Source: Acidaminococcaceae bacterium (lineage in GTDB: Bacteria > Bacillota > Negativicutes > Acidaminococcales > Acidaminococcaceae). Taken from it: DNA of 7,194 nucleotides. A program made the position numbers and the translations under genes. Shown here one piece after another: positions 1 through 5,881 of the stretch (within the stretch, counting starts at the first letter, position 1; the number at the start of each line of letters is the position of its first letter). Location: assembly GCA_003512125.1 (NCBI GenBank), contig DOSQ01000075.1, positions 1-7,194 of the forward strand. The letters run 5' to 3'. The notes under the pieces were generated by a model. That model saw only the letters and a list, made by a program, of their open reading frames with translations. It was not told the origin of the DNA and did no database searches.

Positions 1-371
1 ATGCCGGTACAGGACCACAGCGTCACTGCTTTCAACAACGGTGCGAAAACATAATGTTTCCACCTCTTTCTTTGCTGTACTACAAGGCAGAATACCAGAT
101 TTCCCAAAAACACGACCGCCACCATCGGCAATAACGGCAAATGCCCCTGAAGAAAAGCAAAAACCGGAAGGAGCAAACCAATCATTCCGGCATACAGAAT
201 ACCGCTCCCCCACACCGCAAAGCACAGACAGAGATTTACTACCGTCCCAATCAGCAGCATGGACACGATGGGCGGCAACGGTATGAGAACCCGCAGCGCC
301 TGCATAATGGCTGCAACAGCCAGACACAGCGCAGCCCTTACCAATGCACGGTTATGCTGCGAATCAGTCAT
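1..371 (-). CDS. ECF-transporter S-component-like membrane protein (partial, N-terminal 123 residues)
   Basis: The gene starts at ATG 371-369 and is open to the left edge, so its 3' end is missing. The visible 123 residues are very hydrophobic. Likely membrane segments lie at about residues 9-30, 34-54, 58-75 and 79-98, followed by a basic loop (QQRKRWKH, 99-106) and the start of another hydrophobic stretch. An Ala-rich first helix, an IPLPP turn (30-34), LIGTVVN (40-46) and AFLQGHLPLLP (72-82) resemble S components of energy-coupling factor transporters, the membrane subunits that bind a vitamin-like substrate and dock on the EcfT/EcfA module. The substrate cannot be read from this part. The start overlaps the stop of the upstream aminotransferase-like gene as ATGA, and only a weak GGGA stands before it, which suggests coupled translation. 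The family call is by eye; an unrelated small integral membrane protein is possible. Confidence 0.6.
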   Translation of the reverse strand, partial: MTDSQHNRALVRAALCLAVAAIMQALRVLIPLPPIVSMLLIGTVVNLCLCFAVWGSGILYAGMIGLLLPVFAFLQGHLPLLPMVAVVFLGNLVFCLVVQQRKRWKHYVFAPLLKAVTLWSCTG

Positions 372-1231
372 TTTGTCTGTTCCCGGATATAATCTTCAAA
401 AGCAGCCTGCAACTGCATGGTTACTTTTCCCGGCTTTCCATCTGCAATCGGTCTCCGGTCAATCTTGGCAACCGGCATGATCTCGCAGCGATTACCGCAC
501 AGAAATGCCTCTTCTGCCTCCAGGGCAAAATCTTTGGTAAAAGCTTTTTCGATTACCTGCAGATCCAGTGTCGCCGCCAGTTTCTCTTTCACCAGCTGCC
601 GTGTCACGTTTTGATGGACGCTCCCAAGCTTCATGGGATACGTCCACAACAATTCATCTTTTACGACCATAAACGCAGCCTCAGTAGCTTCCGTTATTTT
701 TTCATCCCGCACAAATAACGCGTCATAGCATTTCCCAATACGGGCTTTGTTCTTTGCCAAAATTTCCGGCAGACGGTTCAACGTGTTCAACTCGCATTTG
801 ACAGCCCGTTCGTCCGGCACCGTCATCAGATTCACACCGGTCTTCCTCTGTTCTGCCAGCGCATCCCGGTTCAGCGGCACAGCCTGCATGATCAGCTCCG
901 GTTCACACTGTTCCGGGAAATCCAGATCATAGGGCCCGATTCCACGGGTCACCTGGGTATAGAGCAGACCGTCAGTTATTTCAGCCGCCTCAATCATCCG
1001 GCTTGTAAATTCAACCATTTCTTCTACCATATAGAAACCGGGAACCTTAATCTGTATTAAAGCGTTCAACAGGTTTTCCATATGCATTTCCGCATGCAGG
1101 GCTTTCCCGTTATAAACCGGGATCATCTCATACACGCCGTCTCCGAACTGATGTCCCCTGTTAAACGGATGTATATTGATTTCTTCAGCATCTATAATAT
1201 CGTTGTTAATTAAAATAAGATTGGTTTTCAT
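368..1231 (-). CDS. Class IV aminotransferase-fold protein (D-alanine aminotransferase-like) lacking the catalytic lysine
   Basis: This 287-residue protein has the usual length of D-amino-acid/branched-chain aminotransferases of PLP fold type IV. It aligns throughout with Bacillus D-alanine aminotransferase: RGHQFGDGVYE (25-35), VYNG (39-42), QVTRG (93-97), KCELNTLNRL (145-154), ITEA (179-182), VTR (209-211) and CEIMPV (249-254). The pyridine-nitrogen Glu is kept (E181). However, the Schiff-base Lys of the family motif CDIKSLN is Asn here (CELNTLN, N149), and the Arg that holds the PLP phosphate is Asn (HMENLL, N53). The Arg/His carboxylate trap of the D-specific enzyme (PRAH) reads PYDL at 100-103. 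Ordinary transaminase activity is therefore doubtful. The ATG at 1231 was chosen because GGAGGA stands at 1241-1236; upstream in-frame codons have no such site. The gene lies 84 bases after the thioesterase gene and overlaps the next gene by four bases. Confidence 0.85.
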   Translation of the reverse strand: MKTNLILINNDIIDAEEINIHPFNRGHQFGDGVYEMIPVYNGKALHAEMHMENLLNALIQIKVPGFYMVEEMVEFTSRMIEAAEITDGLLYTQVTRGIGPYDLDFPEQCEPELIMQAVPLNRDALAEQRKTGVNLMTVPDERAVKCELNTLNRLPEILAKNKARIGKCYDALFVRDEKITEATEAAFMVVKDELLWTYPMKLGSVHQNVTRQLVKEKLAATLDLQVIEKAFTKDFALEAEEAFLCGNRCEIMPVAKIDRRPIADGKPGKVTMQLQAAFEDYIREQTK

Positions 1232-1235
1232 GTGT

Positions 1236-1241
1236 TCCTCC
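1236..1241 (-). promoter_or_regulatory. Shine-Dalgarno site of the aminotransferase-like gene
   Basis: On the minus strand GGAGGA is followed by ACAC and then the ATG at 1231. It fixes this start over the in-frame codons that extend back to 1291. Confidence 0.85.
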
Positions 1242-1315
1242 AAATTATATTTTGTGATGTAAATCGCTTCCACCATATATACTTGCCGCAAAATGCAGCA
1301 TCAAACCGCGTCAAC

Positions 1316-1825
1316 TCACCAGGACCGTGGAATCCCTTCAATTTTATCTACATTCACCATGGATGCCATCATCGTTGCAAGCAAACGGTTTTTGTCGTCA
1401 TACATCTCGCCTACAATAACCATCGTGCTCCGACCGTGATGCTTAATGTTGCTGATCATCCGCACCGTACCATCCATACTTACATTGCTGATGAAATCCA
1501 TGGCAAAGCTTGCTGTCACCACCGCTTCCCCAACAGAAGCTCCGGTTACCCCCAGCACAGAATCTGCCAGCGCGGTCAGTACACCGCCATGAGTCACATT
1601 TCGGTGATTGGCATGCTTATTATGCTCAATATGCAGACTTACCTGGGCTCCTCCACAATAAATCTCATCAATATTAATGTGGAAGAAATCAGACATAAAG
1701 CAGTTATGCTTATAAATCTCCCGGATGCGTGCCGGTATGTCCAGAAAATAACCTGTCTCCGGGTCCCTCGGCAGATTTGACGGCGGGAATCCCGGTTTGC
1801 TTTGCGTTTGTTCCTGTTCTTTCAT
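1316..1825 (-). CDS. PaaI-type hotdog-fold acyl-CoA thioesterase family protein
   Basis: This 169-residue protein carries the PaaI/YdiI signature of hotdog-fold thioesterases: NVTHGGVLTALADSVLG at residues 76-92. It includes the HGG turn (79-81) that contacts the thioester and the Asp (D88) expected to be the catalytic acid. The family hydrolyses acyl- or aryl-CoA thioesters in the cytoplasm, usually as a tetramer; the substrate here is unknown. A strand-rich second half (residues 100-160) completes the fold. The first 30 residues are polar and probably flexible, making the protein slightly longer than typical 130-150-residue members. The ATG at 1825 is preceded by AGGAGA (1839-1834) at good spacing. 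The frame stays open upstream to 1906 but without a ribosome site. It is the first gene after a minus-strand promoter and probably shares its transcript with the aminotransferase-like and S-component genes; I see no convincing terminator in the 84-base gap. Confidence 0.82.
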   Translation of the reverse strand: MKEQEQTQSKPGFPPSNLPRDPETGYFLDIPARIREIYKHNCFMSDFFHINIDEIYCGGAQVSLHIEHNKHANHRNVTHGGVLTALADSVLGVTGASVGEAVVTASFAMDFISNVSMDGTVRMISNIKHHGRSTMVIVGEMYDDKNRLLATMMASMVNVDKIEGIPRSW

Positions 1826-1833
1826 CAACTTAC

Positions 1834-1839
1834 TCTCCT
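1834..1839 (-). promoter_or_regulatory. Shine-Dalgarno site of the thioesterase gene
   Basis: On the minus strand AGGAGA lies 8 bases before the ATG at 1825. A TTG immediately before that ATG is a less likely alternative start. Confidence 0.75.
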
Positions 1840-1910
1840 GTTGCCTTAAAACGTTATTACCACTCACGTGTCCATGAAACTGCATTGATAAATTACAATA
1901 GCTCACACTT

Positions 1911-1934
1911 GTTAAAAATATAAATGTTCTTAAC
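1911..1934 (-). other. AT-rich inverted repeat at the 5' end of the thioesterase leader
   Basis: On the minus strand GTTAAGAA and TTTTTAAC can pair over eight positions (one G-U) around an 8-base loop, just downstream of the predicted transcript start. It could be a transcript hairpin or an operator half-site pair. It is AT-rich, so chance is a real possibility. Confidence 0.3.
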
Positions 1935-1938
1935 CATG

Positions 1939-1974
1939 CTTTTTTATACTATTACATTCAATCCTTTTTGTCAA
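1939..1974 (-). promoter_or_regulatory. Sigma-A-type promoter for the thioesterase/aminotransferase/S-component unit
   Basis: On the minus strand a perfect -35 TTGACA (1974-1969) is followed by a 17-base spacer and a -10 TAGTAT (1951-1946). The expected transcript start is near 1939, giving a leader of about 115 bases before the thioesterase start. The -35 box lies in the region just upstream of the divergent plus-strand -10, so the two promoters overlap. Confidence 0.65.
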
Positions 1975-1979
1975 TTTTG

Positions 1980-1995
1980 TGCTATAATCATGATT
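1980..1995 (+). promoter_or_regulatory. Extended -10 promoter for the small Asp/Tyr-rich protein gene
   Basis: TGCTATAAT (1980-1988) is a full extended -10 element. No good -35 box lies at 16-18 bases, which extended -10 promoters tolerate. The expected start is near 1995, giving a leader of about 48 bases. A perfect 10-base palindrome, AATCATGATT (1986-1995), covers the end of the -10 and the start site and could be an operator. Confidence 0.65.
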
Positions 1996-2024
1996 GAAAA
2001 ACCGCTTTCATCTTTCAATTTTAC

Positions 2025-2032
2025 AAAGGAGA
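2025..2032 (+). promoter_or_regulatory. Shine-Dalgarno site of the small protein gene
   Basis: AAAGGAGA stands 10 bases before the ATG at 2043. A strong site of this kind argues that the small frame is really translated. Confidence 0.8.
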
Positions 2033-2042
2033 TTTCAGCACA

Positions 2043-2288
2043 ATGAACCTACTTACTTCATACAATAGCAATCGTTGCAATACCTTACTGAATCCCATCT
2101 GTTCCTTTCCGTTTTTCTGCGACGACGGCCGCGGCGATTACAATCGGAGCTATGACAAAGGCTACGACGATTTTGACTACGCCGACTATTCCACCGGCAA
2201 GGAAGACAACAACTTCCGTACACAGCAGAAGAAAAAGAGGAAAACGGAAAAGCAGATCATTGAAGATATTTTAAATCGGTGGGACTGA
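2043..2288 (+). CDS. Small Asp/Tyr-rich protein of unknown function (81 residues)
   Basis: I do not recognise this protein. It has three parts. Residues 1-26 are polar and then hydrophobic with three Cys (C12, C20, C26) and a SFPFFC motif. Residues 27-56 are rich in Asp, Tyr and Gly (DYNRSYDKGYDDFDYADYS). Residues 60-81 form a basic stretch (QQKKKRKTEK) running into a probable helix, IIEDILNRWD. There is no signal peptide and no clear membrane segment; the middle is probably disordered. The gene is a unit of its own, with an extended -10 promoter, a strong ribosome site and a hairpin terminator 15 bases after the stop. This makes translation likely despite the small size. The opposing charges could serve self-association or binding to nucleic acid or to a partner protein, but that is a guess. 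Confidence 0.72.
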   Translation: MNLLTSYNSNRCNTLLNPICSFPFFCDDGRGDYNRSYDKGYDDFDYADYSTGKEDNNFRTQQKKKRKTEKQIIEDILNRWD

Positions 2289-2303
2289 AATGCATAAAAG
2301 GTA

Positions 2304-2348
2304 ATGCCTGCATCCACGTTCATTCATGGATACAGGCATCTTTTTTTT
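2304..2348 (+). terminator. Rho-independent terminator, possibly bidirectional
   Basis: ATGCCTG (2304-2310) pairs with CAGGCAT (2333-2339), and inside it ATCCA (2312-2316) pairs with TGGAT (2327-2331), with one mismatch between the two helices and a 10-base loop. Eight T follow at 2341-2348. It ends the small-protein transcript. Read from the ileS side the same hairpin is followed only by TACCTTTTATG, so it would act more weakly there. Confidence 0.9.
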
Positions 2349-2352
2349 ACAC

Positions 2353-5142
2353 TTATTCAACAACTGCAGCGCAGCGTTCGCACAGTTCCGGATGGGATGC
2401 GTTCTTGCCTACGGTTTCGCTGTAGGTCCAGCAGCGTTCGCACTTATGCCCGTCCGCCGGTTTTACGGTTACCTTCAGATCTGCGCGTCCGGTTTCTTCT
2501 TTCCCGCCGGAAGCGCCTTCATGCAATTCCACCTGCGACACGATCAGCAGCGCAGGCAGATCTTTTTCTACAGATTTTAAAATTTCCAGCGCTTCCCCTT
2601 CCGCATACAGTACAACTTTTGCTTCCAGCGAATTGCCGATGGTTTTGTTCTGGCGATGTCCTTCCAGCACTTTGGTCACTTCACCGCGGATTGCCAGGAA
2701 GTTATCAAATTTTGCTTCCAGCACGTCATTGATATATTCTTGCTTCACTTCCGGCCAGGGCAACATCTGTACAGATTCCGGCGAATTAGCAGGCTTCTTC
2801 ATGAACTGCCATACTTCTTCCATGGTAAAACTCAGCACCGGGGACAGCATGACGATCAGATCGTTCAGCGTTTCGTACATAACAGTCTGGGCACTGCGGC
2901 GGACCGGATCGTCTTCTTTGGAAACATACAGGCGGTCTTTGATGATATCCAGATAGAAGCTGGACATTTCCACCGTACAGAAATTATGGATAGCATGGAA
3001 CAGCACATGGAAGTCATAGGCTTCATACGCCGCTTCCACTTCCTTCTTCAGCTGCTGCAGACGCATCAGCGCCCACTGATCCAGTTCCGGCATGTCCGCA
3101 AAGGCAACCTTGTCTTTTTCATAATCAAAATCGCTGGTGTTGCCAAGAATGTAACGGATGGTATTACGGATCTTGCGATACGCATCCGACAACTGTTTCA
3201 TGATTTCTTTGGAGATACGGATATCCTGTTTATAGTCGGCGGAAGCAACCCACAGACGTATGATATCCGCTCCGTACTGTTTGATCAGATCCTGCGGCGC
3301 GATGACATTGCCGACGGATTTGGACATTTTACGTCCTTCCCCGTCTACCACGTAACCGTGGGTCAGGACCGAATGATACGGCGCATGGCCGGTCACCGCC
3401 ACGGAGGTCAGCAGGGAAGACTGGAACCAGCCGCGATGCTGGTCGCTTCCTTCCAGATACATGGCGCAGGGCCATTCCAATTCCGGACGCTTCTTCATGA
3501 CGCCCATATGGCTGGAACCGGAGTCGAACCATACATCCATGATGTCTTTTTCCTTACGGAAATGGGTATGCCCGCATTTCGGACACTTGGTATTTTCCGG
3601 CAGCAGTTCAGCTGCTTCGTATTTCCACCAGGCATCGCTGCCTTCTTTTTCAAACAAGTTAGCAATCTTTTCAATGGTCGCCTCGTTTACCAGCGGCTCA
3701 TTGCATTTTTCGCAGTAAAAAATCGGGATCGGCACGCCCCATACGCGCTGGCGGCTGATACACCAGTCGTGACGGTCCGCAATCATATTATGGATACGCG
3801 GCTCGCCCCAGGCCGGGATCCACTTTACTTCATTATGGATGGCGTTCAGCGCCGCTTCCCGGAATCCGTCCACCGAAGCAAACCACTGCTCGGTAGCACG
3901 GTAGATGATCGGGTTCTTGCAGCGCCAGCAATGGGCATACTGGTGGTGGATATTCTTTTTGCCCAGCAGGAAACCAAGTTCAGCCAGATATTTCAAAATC
4001 GGCACATTCGCGTCAAACACAAACAGGCCTTTAAACCGTTCGCCGGCTTCCGCCGTCATTTTGCCCTGTTCATCCACCGGGCAGACGATGGGCACATTGT
4101 ACTTCAGGCAGGTCAGATAGTCCACGTCGCCGTGGCCGCCGGCGGTGTGCACGCAGCCTGTACCGGTTTCCAGATCTACGTAATCTGCTAAACAGATCAT
4201 AGACTTGCGATGGTTATATTCCGGGAAAGGATGTTCGCATTCCGCATATTCCATCTCGCGGCCTTTTACCGTACCCAGCACGTTCCCCAGGGTCAGGCCC
4301 GCTTCCGCAGCTACCGTATTGACCAGTTCGCTGGCCATGAACAGCACTTCGTCACCGTTCTCCACAAAGGAATACTCAAAATCAGGGTTCAGGGTGACCG
4401 CCATGTTGCCGGGCAGAGTCCAGGGCGTGGTGGTCCAGATGACAACATACACTGGCCGGCCGTTTACGCCTTCCGGCGTTTTCCCATTGTCTTTTACCAG
4501 CGGGAACTTCACATAAATCGTCGGAGTCTTCTGGTCTGCGTACTCAATTTCCGCTTCCGCCAGCGCCGTTTCGCAATGAGGGCACCAGTAAACGGGCTTC
4601 AGTCCTTTATAAATATATCCTTTGTTGGCCATAGCGCCGAACACGCGGATCTGCTCCGCTTCAAACGGATGCTGCAGCGTCAGGTACGGGTGATCCCAGT
4701 CGCCCAGCACGCCCAACCGTTTGAATTCTTCCCGCTGGATGTCAATAAACTCATGGGCATACGCATCGCACTTGGCCCGCAGATCCAGCGCCGTCATGCT
4801 GTGACGGTCCACGCCCATGGCATTCAGACAGGCGTGTTCGATCGGCATGCCGTGGGTATCCCACCCGGGAACATACGGGGTGTCATAGCCCTTGGCATAT
4901 TTATATTTCATAATAATATCTTTTAACACTTTATTTAACGCATGACCCATATGGATATGGCCGTTCGCATAGGGAGGTCCGTCATGGAGCACCCACTTGG
5001 TATGGCCTTCATGCAGCTTTTGTTTCTTTTCGTAAATCTTGTTCTCTTCCCAGAATTTCAAAAATTCCGGCTCGCGTTTGGGCAGGTTGCCCCGCATCGG
5101 AAATTCAGTTTCCGGCAAATTCAGCGTTTTACTGTAATCCAC
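2353..5142 (-). CDS. ileS: Isoleucine--tRNA ligase
   Basis: This is a class I aminoacyl-tRNA synthetase that charges tRNA-Ile in the cytoplasm. The 929 residues match the usual bacterial length. Visible features in order are NLPETEFPMRGNLPKREPE near the N-terminus; the HIGH motif as HMGH (64-67) in PPYANGHIHMGH; TTTPWTLPGN, typical of the CP1 editing domain; an editing-site loop HTAGGHGDVDY (332-342) with the conserved Asp at 341; DRHDWCISRQRVWGVPIP; the KMSKS loop at 605-609; an anticodon-binding domain; and a C-terminal zinc site with Cys 901, 904, 921 and 924. I chose the GTG at 5142 because AGGAGG lies 8 bases before it and Bacillus IleS begins at the equivalent residue. An ATG 12 codons earlier (5178) has no ribosome site. 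The gene follows the phosphatase by 51 bases, with no room for a T-box there, so it probably depends on the upstream transcript. Confidence 0.97.
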   Translation of the reverse strand: MDYSKTLNLPETEFPMRGNLPKREPEFLKFWEENKIYEKKQKLHEGHTKWVLHDGPPYANGHIHMGHALNKVLKDIIMKYKYAKGYDTPYVPGWDTHGMPIEHACLNAMGVDRHSMTALDLRAKCDAYAHEFIDIQREEFKRLGVLGDWDHPYLTLQHPFEAEQIRVFGAMANKGYIYKGLKPVYWCPHCETALAEAEIEYADQKTPTIYVKFPLVKDNGKTPEGVNGRPVYVVIWTTTPWTLPGNMAVTLNPDFEYSFVENGDEVLFMASELVNTVAAEAGLTLGNVLGTVKGREMEYAECEHPFPEYNHRKSMICLADYVDLETGTGCVHTAGGHGDVDYLTCLKYNVPIVCPVDEQGKMTAEAGERFKGLFVFDANVPILKYLAELGFLLGKKNIHHQYAHCWRCKNPIIYRATEQWFASVDGFREAALNAIHNEVKWIPAWGEPRIHNMIADRHDWCISRQRVWGVPIPIFYCEKCNEPLVNEATIEKIANLFEKEGSDAWWKYEAAELLPENTKCPKCGHTHFRKEKDIMDVWFDSGSSHMGVMKKRPELEWPCAMYLEGSDQHRGWFQSSLLTSVAVTGHAPYHSVLTHGYVVDGEGRKMSKSVGNVIAPQDLIKQYGADIIRLWVASADYKQDIRISKEIMKQLSDAYRKIRNTIRYILGNTSDFDYEKDKVAFADMPELDQWALMRLQQLKKEVEAAYEAYDFHVLFHAIHNFCTVEMSSFYLDIIKDRLYVSKEDDPVRRSAQTVMYETLNDLIVMLSPVLSFTMEEVWQFMKKPANSPESVQMLPWPEVKQEYINDVLEAKFDNFLAIRGEVTKVLEGHRQNKTIGNSLEAKVVLYAEGEALEILKSVEKDLPALLIVSQVELHEGASGGKEETGRADLKVTVKPADGHKCERCWTYSETVGKNASHPELCERCAAVVE

Positions 5143-5150
5143 TTTCTCTT

Positions 5151-5156
5151 CCTCCT
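5151..5156 (-). promoter_or_regulatory. Shine-Dalgarno site that selects the GTG start of ileS
   Basis: On the minus strand a perfect AGGAGG is followed by 8 bases and GTG (5142-5140). It lies downstream of the in-frame ATG at 5178 and so rules that ATG out as the main start. Confidence 0.85.
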
Positions 5157-5193
5157 GATTCGTTTCTCTATAAAACAATCTTACTATGTTTTA

Positions 5194-5880
5194 CTACTTT
5201 TGGCATAGCGCGTCAATAGCGCCCAGCTTAAATTTATGAATACCATAGCCTTCGCCTGCCTGTAAATGAGACAAGTCATTCAGACGGAATATTGCATGTT
5301 CTTTCCATTTATTTATCCCAAGCACGGAAACGCTGGATGGCAAAATATCTACCGAAAAATTCAGGCGGTTTACATCCTCAATGTCCATACCCAGCCAGTC
5401 AAAGATGATATTCTGTATCGTCCCCTTATGGGAGATGATAATCAGGTTTTCTTTTTCCCATTCAGCCGCTTCCCGCATTCCGTCAACGGTACGCCGGAAA
5501 AACTCGCGCCGCGTTTCCCCACCGGGATAGTTGCGGTGATCCAGTTCCTTCAATGTTGCCGGAGGACAATACAGGCAACGGGCTTCGCTTTCTTTAAGGC
5601 CGGCTGCTTTACCGTTATTTTTCTCACGCAGAAAAGCATAATCCTCAACCTGTTTTATGCCCAGCCTTTTTGAAAAAATTACCGCAGACTCATGGGCCCT
5701 TTTCAAATCGCTGCACAGGATCCGGAAATGCGGCATTGTTCCGGCAAAATCCTTCGCCAGCTTTTCCGCGGCCGCCTCAATCTGTCTTCGGCCCTTTTCC
5801 GTCAGATCCGAATCTGTCCATCCTCCGGTAAAATGCTCCGTATGGTGCGTTGCTTCTCCATGTCGTATAAGAATGATCAT
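5194..5880 (-). CDS. Histidine phosphatase family protein (phosphoglycerate-mutase-like)
   Basis: This 228-residue cytoplasmic protein belongs to the branch 1 histidine phosphatase superfamily. It has the N-terminal LIRHGEAT with the phospho-accepting His (H7), the second-shell SDLKRA with R61, the acidic LRE site with E86 as likely proton donor, YPGGET at 118-123, and the second catalytic His in IISHKGT (H151). All catalytic residues are present, so it should be active. Family members act on phosphoglycerate, alpha-ribazole phosphate, sugar phosphates or nucleotides; nothing here fixes the substrate. The ATG at 5880 starts the protein directly at the RHG strand, with AAGGA 8 bases before it, and lies one base after the stop of the coiled-coil gene, so translation is probably coupled. 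A longer frame reaching 6009 would add 43 Arg-rich residues unlike the family and run inside the upstream gene. Confidence 0.85.
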   Translation of the reverse strand: MIILIRHGEATHHTEHFTGGWTDSDLTEKGRRQIEAAAEKLAKDFAGTMPHFRILCSDLKRAHESAVIFSKRLGIKQVEDYAFLREKNNGKAAGLKESEARCLYCPPATLKELDHRNYPGGETRREFFRRTVDGMREAAEWEKENLIIISHKGTIQNIIFDWLGMDIEDVNRLNFSVDILPSSVSVLGINKWKEHAIFRLNDLSHLQAGEGYGIHKFKLGAIDALCQK

Positions 5881-5881
5881 A

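Noticed and set aside
1244..1272. Minus-strand TATAAT just before the aminotransferase-like gene as an internal promoter
   Set aside because: Transcription would start inside or after the ribosome site, and the paired -35 (TGGAAG) is poor.
1285..1299. Hairpin GCTGC/GCGGC between the thioesterase and aminotransferase-like genes as a terminator
   Set aside because: The stem has only five pairs, one of them G-U, and no T-run follows.
1885..1898. FNR-like box TTGAT-AAAT-TACAA in the thioesterase leader
   Set aside because: The second half matches poorly and the site lies well downstream of the predicted start; chance in AT-rich sequence is likely.
1968..1988. TTGTCA (1968-1973) as the -35 box for TATAAT (1983-1988)
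   Set aside because: The spacer would be only 9 bases. The extended -10 TGC before TATAAT explains the promoter better.
2656..4191. Long plus-strand open frame of 511 codons
   Set aside because: It lies wholly antisense within ileS, which shows all family motifs in its own frame. Its translation resembles no protein I know and it has no separate expression signals.
5143..5193. T-box leader before ileS
   Set aside because: The gap is only 51 bases and shows neither a specifier loop nor a TGG-containing T-box sequence.
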